From JBJKPP01 sp046706145 (GTDB lineage: Bacteria; Bacteroidota; Ignavibacteria; Ignavibacteriales; Ignavibacteriaceae), in contig JBJKPP010000011.1 of assembly GCA_046706145.1 (NCBI GenBank), forward strand, positions 1-37,202: DNA of 37,202 nt. Direction: 5' to 3'. Position 1 is the stretch's first letter. Each line of letters starts with the position of its first letter. The position numbers and the translations under genes were made by a program. Positions 31,112 to 37,202 of this stretch are shown piece after piece. The notes under the pieces were generated by a model, which saw only the letters and a program-made list of their open reading frames with translations, did not search any database and had not been told where the DNA came from.

Positions 31112-34100
31112 GTGAAAAAAGAAAGAAAAAAAAGAACATTACTCCAGAAGGTTGTAAATGTATTCCTCTACATCGGTATTGGAGTATTGTTTATTCTTCT
31201 GGTAGCTTTTGGTTTTAGTCAAACATCTACATTCAGAAATTACCTCAAAAATTTTATAGTTAATGAAGTAAATTCATCCATTCCTGGGAAACTTGAGATT
31301 GGAGAATTAAATGGAACTATTTTTACATCCCTTTCTTTACGAAACACCGTTTTCATTTTGGATGGCGATACAGTCCTGAATTCAGATTTTATTGCCGTGA
31401 AAACAAGCCCACTTCATCTTTTAATCAAAACAATTTATTTAAGAAATGTTGTCTTGAGAAATACTAAAGTTAATTTAAAAGTAGATGAAGAAGGCAAACT
31501 TAATATTTCAAAATTATTTCAATCAACTTCGTCTGATACATCCAAATTTCCATTTACTATTGAAGTAGCCAATCTAAGGCTGAAAAATGTTGATTTCTCC
31601 CTGTCACGGGAAGGTGATAATGTTAAAAGTGAATATTACGATTCACTTAATACTTCTGACCTGAGAATAAGTGATATTTCATTGGGGCTCAATGGTTCTT
31701 TTGACATAGGTAATAATCAATACAATCTTGATATTGATGACTTAAGTGCCAAAACAAACATAAAAGGATTTGCTTTAGAGAATCTAAGCGGTGATTTTTT
31801 TCTCGGAGCAAAAGGGATGGCAGTGAAAGATTTTTCTTTAAAGACCGAAAGGTCTAAAATCACACTGAATTCCTTTTTAGAGAATTACGACATGTTTGGA
31901 AAAAATTCTGACCTGGCTGCTGCCAATACAAATTTAAAACTGCAAGCAGATTCTTTAGATTTTGATGACATTTCAATTTTTGTTCCGCAGATCAAGTTTC
32001 TTAAGGGGAAAATATTCTCAGATATAAAAGCTTCAGGAAAGTTTTCTGATCTTAAGATACAGAATATTAAACTTAATTATGATAGCACACAGTTATATGC
32101 TCACGGATCGATTAGAAATCTTCAAAACTCCAGTACAATGTTTATTAATACGAATTTTTATGACTCCTATATTAATGCTTCGGATGTGAATAAACTAATG
32201 CCTTCTTTATCTATTGGCAGCATTAATAATATAGGCACAGCATATTTTGACTCATTATATTATTATGGAAACCCGCTTAATTTCAATGCAGCATTTTCTC
32301 TTAGAAACAGCTATGGTAACATTCATGCAAAATCCAATTTTAATTTTATGAATAAAGTTACAACTTATAATCTTACTTTATCAACAAAAAATCTAAATTT
32401 ACTCCCTGTTGCTGGTGTTACCTCTTCTCTCAACTTAGATGGCTCAATAGATGGACAAGGATTCAATCCACAGGTCTTGAATACCAAAATAAAACTAAGC
32501 GGGACAAATTCAACATTGCAGGAAAGTAAAATAGATTCGTTAAATTTTGAAGCACTTGCAAAGTCCAAGGTAGTAAAATATAACCTCAATGCCCAAAATG
32601 ATTCTTCGGGGATTCACTTAAACGGGGATTTTGATTTTACAGATCCTAAAAATGTTGATTATACATTGGGTGGTAAAGCTAATAATTTAAATTTAGCTAG
32701 TCTTTTGTATTCTAATAAATATGAATCTAACCTAAATTTTAGTGTAAATGCTAAAGGCGAGAATTTTGACCCTGACAAGGCAAAATTAAATTTCGATGTA
32801 TATCTTTTTAAATCAGTATTCCGGTCAGAAGAGATTGATAGTCTCAATGCAGCAATAGTAGTTGGGTATGAAGAAAATCATAAAAGATTTATAAATCTCA
32901 CTTCTAATCTTCTTGATCTTAATATAGAAGGTCAGCCAGTTACGGAAGAAACATTAAAATTTTTGTCGGACGAGTTATTCTTAACTTCTTATTCCATTAC
33001 AAAAAAAATACATCAAATATATCCTTCAGTACCAGAGACAAGTGATTCTACACTTAACACCACCATGGCAGATAAAATTTCTCTGCCTGAAAATGTCTCG
33101 GTGAAATATAAAATTAATCTTAAAGATTTCAGGCTGCTATCTTTGTTTCTAAATCAAAATCACCTGGAACTAAACGGCAATCTTGAAGGAAATCTAAACA
33201 CTGACAGCAGTGGTTTAAACATTTCACTTACTTCGGATATTAATTATGTAAAGTTCTGGAATCAGAAAGACGTTTTTTTTCTTTCAAATCTAAATATTAA
33301 TTCTAATTTCAATAAAGCTTTAAATTCCGATTCGATTAAAGATATAGCATTCAACTTAGATGCTAAATGCGATAGAATTTTTGTGGGCAAGAATATTAGA
33401 GACTTAGCTTTGTCATTAAAGGTAAAAAATGAAGAATCGTTTTTAAATTTTTCAGGCAAATTTGAAGATTATGCTTCGGCAAACTTTTCTGGTAAAGCTG
33501 ATTTCAGTTCAAACAACTTAAAATTAAATCTAGACAGCCTCCGAATGTCATACAATAACTTTGTTCTAAATAATGCACAACCCGTGATAGCCGATATTTC
33601 TGAAAGCAGCATAAATCTTGATAATTTTAATTTGTTCAATAAGGATGGAACAACTCTGCAAGTATCAGGAAATTTGCTTAAGTCAGGCAATCAAAATATG
33701 ACTATCAAGGTTAATAACTTAGATGGGGCTGCATTGAGCGAAAATTTTCTGGGGTTAAAACCAACAAATGCTCTTTATTCGAAGATTAATTTTCTGTCAA
33801 ATATAAACGGAACTTATTCCACTCCAGTGATCAACTCGAAACTAAATGTTAATGATATAACTTATAAGAACAAAAAATTTGGAAGCCTGACTTCCAACTT
33901 TTCGCTTAAAAATAATGAATTACTGACCGATCTGAAATTCATTGAAAATAGTGATTCTACTAAAGAGCCTACGTTAGTTGTTAAAGGTAATATCCCAGTT
34001 AAGTTCGAAGCATCTGGAGATTCTTCTAACACAAAAAGTGCTGGAGTCAATTTATATATAAATGCCAATCATTTTAATTTGGAAACATTCGGAAATACAC

Positions 34101-35614
34101 TTCCCTATCTTAATGAACTAACTGGGGATCTTTCTGCAAATTTAGTGATTTCAGGTACTTCCGGTGATTTGAATCCTAGTGGTAATTTTACAATTAGAAA
34201 CGCATCATTTGTTCTCTCGGAAAATAATTTAAAATATGATTGCACTGTAAAAGCACAATTAAAACCAGATTTACTAACACTTGACACGTTGTTAATTGCG
34301 AATGCTTCCGACACCCGTGAGAACAGAAGAATTATTATTTGGGGAAATGCCGGTCTAAATGATTTAAATATTGTTTCATCAAATTTTAATGTTAACGGAA
34401 GTCTTAAAGTTTTGGGTTTTACTTCTAAAGCTGTTAGCCCGTCAGTTTACGGCAATCTGGTTATTGCTACAAACGGTAATGTCCAGTTTACTACCGGTAA
34501 AAGTGGTGCGCTATTAGAGGCGCCTATTTCTGTCGTTGTGGCTAATCTTGTATTTTCGCCTGCTCAGAGAGCATATTCTAACAGCCTGAATAATTATATT
34601 TATAGATTTGCGAAGGATACAAGTTCTAACAAGAGTGTATCTTTTGAAAATCTTGTAAAACTTTCACAAGAACGAGAAAATGCAGGTAAAAGCGAGGTTA
34701 AAAAGCTGAATTTTAATTATAAAGTTGATGTGGATGTAAAAAATGAGGCCAAAATTGTTTTTATACTTTCAAAAGAGTTTAATCAAAAATTAACTGCCAT
34801 TCTAAATGGTAATTTCCAGTACGAAAGAATAAACGGAAGAGCAAATGCCCAGGGCGAATTAAAATTGCTCGATGGTTCCAACCTAGACTTTATTAAAACA
34901 TTTACGGCGGGTGGTTCGCTAAAGTTTGAGAGCGATCTTGATAATCCTTACCTGGATATAACTGCAACGTATACTGACTATTATTATCCGCCTACGGCAA
35001 GTACTACAACTGAAACTACGTCATCGACAGGTAATAGTACTAATGGTTCAACGACAAAATCAACAGCAACAAATGAAGAATTAGTCGCAGTGAAAATAAA
35101 ACTTCAGGGCCCGCTTAAAGATTTAAATAAAAATTTTATTCAGAACAAACAAAATATTTCGGTTTACGTAGGAGAAAACAATATTAATAATAACATTGCA
35201 AGCACGAAGTACGATGTTTCCGACGCAATAATGTTTATAACAATGGGGAGATTCGTGAACGAAGAAAGCGGTACATCGCAGGGCCCGCTCGAGGGAACCA
35301 CTACGGCATTGGCGGGTTCTCTGCTGGGCGGATTTCTAAATTCTTATTTGGGAGATTATGTTAGAAGTGTTCAGCTTAGAAAAGTGGGCAACAATTACAA
35401 AGTAAATCTTTCAGGCAGAGTTAAAGATTTTAGATATTCTATAGGGGGTTCCACAGATGTATTTTCCGACCTGAGTCAGACAAACATAAAAATAGAATAT
35501 CCGATAACTAACAGTCTTTTGTTGAGAATAGAGAGAAAGCAATCTATCAACGAATCAAATATAAATAATGATATGATTAACGAGTTTGGTTTGAAATATA
35601 AGTTTGAGTTTTAA
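31112..35614 (+). CDS. tamB: TamB-like AsmA-family inter-membrane bridge protein
   Basis: A 1500-aa protein anchored by one N-terminal membrane helix (about 13-35, FLYIGIGVLFILLVAFGF). It then has a very long repetitive beta-strand region in the periplasm with alternating hydrophobic/polar strands (SLNLDGSIDGQGF-like units), ending in the conserved TamB C-terminal domain (about 1130-1500; ANAQGELKLLDGSNLDF, NLSGRVKDFRYSIGGS). TamB-like proteins form a hydrophobic groove thought to carry phospholipids to the outer membrane and assist Omp85 proteins. A Ser/Thr/Asn-rich low-complexity insert (about 1293-1322) interrupts the C-terminal domain. The start is GTG 31112, followed by a lysine/arginine-rich segment. 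No tamA is adjacent; BamA is 9 kb upstream. Its stop overlaps the rnr ATG. Confidence 0.88.
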   Translation: MKKERKKRTLLQKVVNVFLYIGIGVLFILLVAFGFSQTSTFRNYLKNFIVNEVNSSIPGKLEIGELNGTIFTSLSLRNTVFILDGDTVLNSDFIAVKTSPLHLLIKTIYLRNVVLRNTKVNLKVDEEGKLNISKLFQSTSSDTSKFPFTIEVANLRLKNVDFSLSREGDNVKSEYYDSLNTSDLRISDISLGLNGSFDIGNNQYNLDIDDLSAKTNIKGFALENLSGDFFLGAKGMAVKDFSLKTERSKITLNSFLENYDMFGKNSDLAAANTNLKLQADSLDFDDISIFVPQIKFLKGKIFSDIKASGKFSDLKIQNIKLNYDSTQLYAHGSIRNLQNSSTMFINTNFYDSYINASDVNKLMPSLSIGSINNIGTAYFDSLYYYGNPLNFNAAFSLRNSYGNIHAKSNFNFMNKVTTYNLTLSTKNLNLLPVAGVTSSLNLDGSIDGQGFNPQVLNTKIKLSGTNSTLQESKIDSLNFEALAKSKVVKYNLNAQNDSSGIHLNGDFDFTDPKNVDYTLGGKANNLNLASLLYSNKYESNLNFSVNAKGENFDPDKAKLNFDVYLFKSVFRSEEIDSLNAAIVVGYEENHKRFINLTSNLLDLNIEGQPVTEETLKFLSDELFLTSYSITKKIHQIYPSVPETSDSTLNTTMADKISLPENVSVKYKINLKDFRLLSLFLNQNHLELNGNLEGNLNTDSSGLNISLTSDINYVKFWNQKDVFFLSNLNINSNFNKALNSDSIKDIAFNLDAKCDRIFVGKNIRDLALSLKVKNEESFLNFSGKFEDYASANFSGKADFSSNNLKLNLDSLRMSYNNFVLNNAQPVIADISESSINLDNFNLFNKDGTTLQVSGNLLKSGNQNMTIKVNNLDGAALSENFLGLKPTNALYSKINFLSNINGTYSTPVINSKLNVNDITYKNKKFGSLTSNFSLKNNELLTDLKFIENSDSTKEPTLVVKGNIPVKFEASGDSSNTKSAGVNLYINANHFNLETFGNTLPYLNELTGDLSANLVISGTSGDLNPSGNFTIRNASFVLSENNLKYDCTVKAQLKPDLLTLDTLLIANASDTRENRRIIIWGNAGLNDLNIVSSNFNVNGSLKVLGFTSKAVSPSVYGNLVIATNGNVQFTTGKSGALLEAPISVVVANLVFSPAQRAYSNSLNNYIYRFAKDTSSNKSVSFENLVKLSQERENAGKSEVKKLNFNYKVDVDVKNEAKIVFILSKEFNQKLTAILNGNFQYERINGRANAQGELKLLDGSNLDFIKTFTAGGSLKFESDLDNPYLDITATYTDYYYPPTASTTTETTSSTGNSTNGSTTKSTATNEELVAVKIKLQGPLKDLNKNFIQNKQNISVYVGENNINNNIASTKYDVSDAIMFITMGRFVNEESGTSQGPLEGTTTALAGSLLGGFLNSYLGDYVRSVQLRKVGNNYKVNLSGRVKDFRYSIGGSTDVFSDLSQTNIKIEYPITNSLLLRIERKQSINESNINNDMINEFGLKYKFEF

Positions 35615-37202
35615 TGAAAAAAAGAGTCATTTCCTTTTTTAAGAAAAATTCTTCCAAATCTTTTAGAAGTAAAGAGATCGCAAAAAAATTAGATTTTGTA
35701 TCTGAACATGAATATTCTTCACTTAAGTCAGTTTTACATCAATTAACTAAAGAACACTTTCTCACCAGGGTCGGGAAAAGGTATAAACTAAATAAAAAAA
35801 CAGATATGGAAAACACAATCGTAGGTATCTTGGAAATGAATAAAGCGGGTTTTGGGTTTGTGTTAGTAAATAACAAAAAACTTGGAGATATTTTTATTGC
35901 ATCTAGAAATTTGGGAACTGCATTTGACGGTGACAAAGTTGAAGTTTCTTTGTTCGCTAAACAGAAAGGTAAAAATATAGAAGGTCAAATAATAAATGTT
36001 CTTGAAAGAAAAAGAAAGGAAATAGTTGGGGAGTTAAAAAAATCAAAAGCATTTCATTTTGTTGAACCGGATGATCCCCAGGCCTATAGAGATATTTATG
36101 TTGATGAGAAACATCTTTTGGGTGCTAAAGTGGGAGATAAAGTTGTTGTTGGAAATATAAGATGGGATTCTCTGCAGTTAAATCCCGAAGGAGTTATTCT
36201 GGAACTTATAGGTAAATCCGGCTCTTTAACTGCTGAAATTGCGTCCATTGCAAGAGAGTTTAACCTGCCTTACAAATTCCCCCCGGAAGTTATTGAAGAA
36301 ACTGAAAATATAAATCTTGAAATATCTGATGAGGAAATAAATAGCAGGCTGGATTTTAGAAACAAGAATACTTTCACCATAGATCCTGAAGACGCCAAAG
36401 ATTTTGATGATGCACTTTCAATAGAAGAACTGAAAAACGGAAATTTTTCTGTAGGCATTCACATAGCTGACGTTTCACATTTCGTTAAATCTAATTCCAC
36501 TTTGGATGAGGAAGCATTCAATAGAGGAAACAGCGTTTACTTAGTGGGTTCAGTTGTTCCGATGCTTCCCGAAAAATTATCAAACGTAGTTTGTTCTCTC
36601 AATCCTAACACAGACAGACTGACTTATTCCGTAGTTGTGGAATTGACTGAAAAGGGAAAAGTAGAAAAATATCAGATAAAGAAGTCAGTCATAAATAGTA
36701 AGAGAAGATTTACATATGATGAAGCCCAAGATATTATAGAAACTGAAAAAGGTGGTTTTGCCAAGGAATTGCAGTTGTTGAATAATTTAGCTATCGTATT
36801 GAGAAAAAAAAGATTAAAACAAGGCGGTATCGAATTCTTTACATCCGAAGTTAAATTTACTCTTGATGATGAAAACAAGCCGGTGGCGGTTAAGATTAAA
36901 GAAATAAAAGAAAGCAATATGCTTGTGGAAGAATTTATGTTGCTGGCGAATAAAATATGTGCCCAGCATATTGAAAAACTATCTAAAACAAAGACAGCGC
37001 CATTTGTCTATAGGGTTCATGATCTGCCGGATAAAGAGAAAATAATAGAGTTCGCAAAATTTGTAAAATCATTAGGTTATTCGTTCGATCTTAATTCAGC
37101 GCTTACATCAAAACAATTTCAAAAACTAATACAGCAGGTAAAAGGAAAAGAAGAAGAAATTCTTATCAATGATCTGGCAATAAGATCAATGGCAAAGGCA
37201 GT
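35614..37202 (+). CDS. rnr: Ribonuclease R (3' end beyond window)
   Basis: A 3'-to-5' processive exoribonuclease. The frame opens at the ATG that shares its A with the tamB stop (TAATG) and stays open for 529 codons to the window edge, so perhaps 170-230 residues are missing. Visible domains are an N-terminal winged helix (SKSFRSKEIAKKLDFV), a cold-shock OB domain (GFGFVLVNNKKLGDIFIAS) and the RNB catalytic domain, with the Asp cluster in TIDPEDAKDFDDALS (about 256-270) and GIHIADVSHFVK. The basic N-terminal region and winged helix favour RNase R over RNase II. The tamB-rnr coupling is unexpected functionally and may be only positional. Confidence 0.93.
   Translation, partial: MKKRVISFFKKNSSKSFRSKEIAKKLDFVSEHEYSSLKSVLHQLTKEHFLTRVGKRYKLNKKTDMENTIVGILEMNKAGFGFVLVNNKKLGDIFIASRNLGTAFDGDKVEVSLFAKQKGKNIEGQIINVLERKRKEIVGELKKSKAFHFVEPDDPQAYRDIYVDEKHLLGAKVGDKVVVGNIRWDSLQLNPEGVILELIGKSGSLTAEIASIAREFNLPYKFPPEVIEETENINLEISDEEINSRLDFRNKNTFTIDPEDAKDFDDALSIEELKNGNFSVGIHIADVSHFVKSNSTLDEEAFNRGNSVYLVGSVVPMLPEKLSNVVCSLNPNTDRLTYSVVVELTEKGKVEKYQIKKSVINSKRRFTYDEAQDIIETEKGGFAKELQLLNNLAIVLRKKRLKQGGIEFFTSEVKFTLDDENKPVAVKIKEIKESNMLVEEFMLLANKICAQHIEKLSKTKTAPFVYRVHDLPDKEKIIEFAKFVKSLGYSFDLNSALTSKQFQKLIQQVKGKEEEILINDLAIRSMAKA

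Overview
The window is a 37.2 kb chromosomal segment of an AT-rich Gram-negative bacterium. The gene set points to the Bacteroidota/Chlorobiota assemblage, most likely an Ignavibacteria-like lineage. The evidence is an LpxC-FabZ fusion, a uppS-bamA-skp-skp-lpxD-lpxC/fabZ-lpxA cluster, GTP-type PEP carboxykinase, split heptose kinase and adenylyltransferase genes, a bacterial RRM protein and weak Shine-Dalgarno usage. That placement is inference from gene content. No rRNA, tRNA, insertion sequence, prophage or CRISPR array was seen.

Left part (1-14.4 kb): a minus-strand threonine-catabolism operon tdh-kbl-osmC, the last gene cut by the window edge. It is followed by a monoheme cytochrome c and a TerB-like protein (minus), then an RRM RNA-binding protein, fumC with a translationally coupled unknown gene, and a GH13 glycogen-debranching-type enzyme (plus). 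A 1136-aa six-PAS hybrid histidine kinase and pckG lie on the minus strand. These are mostly central carbon, storage and sensing genes.

Middle (14.5-18.6 kb): an MlaE-type permease without its usual partners, a 620-bp stretch with no convincing gene that ends in a strong terminator, and ilvE. Then comes a compact LexA transcription unit: a TTGACA-N17-TATATT promoter whose -10 box sits between two mirror-image 16-bp operators, then lexA, an overlapping 91-aa WYL-like mini-protein and a 140-aa protein resembling a degenerate PD-(D/E)XK fold. This three-gene unit, bracketed by its own promoter and a terminator-like hairpin, is the best candidate for an undescribed SOS-linked module.

Right part (18.6-37.2 kb): a long co-directional run for envelope construction. 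It holds uppS (lipid carrier), bamA and two Skp/OmpH chaperones (outer-membrane protein assembly), lpxD, lpxC-fabZ and lpxA (lipid A), a LipM-like octanoyltransferase, panB, a secreted beta-propeller, rfaE1 and rfaE2 (ADP-heptose), a 1500-aa TamB-like protein and the start of rnr. Several junctions overlap (ATGA or TAATG), so much of this is probably translated in coupled fashion.
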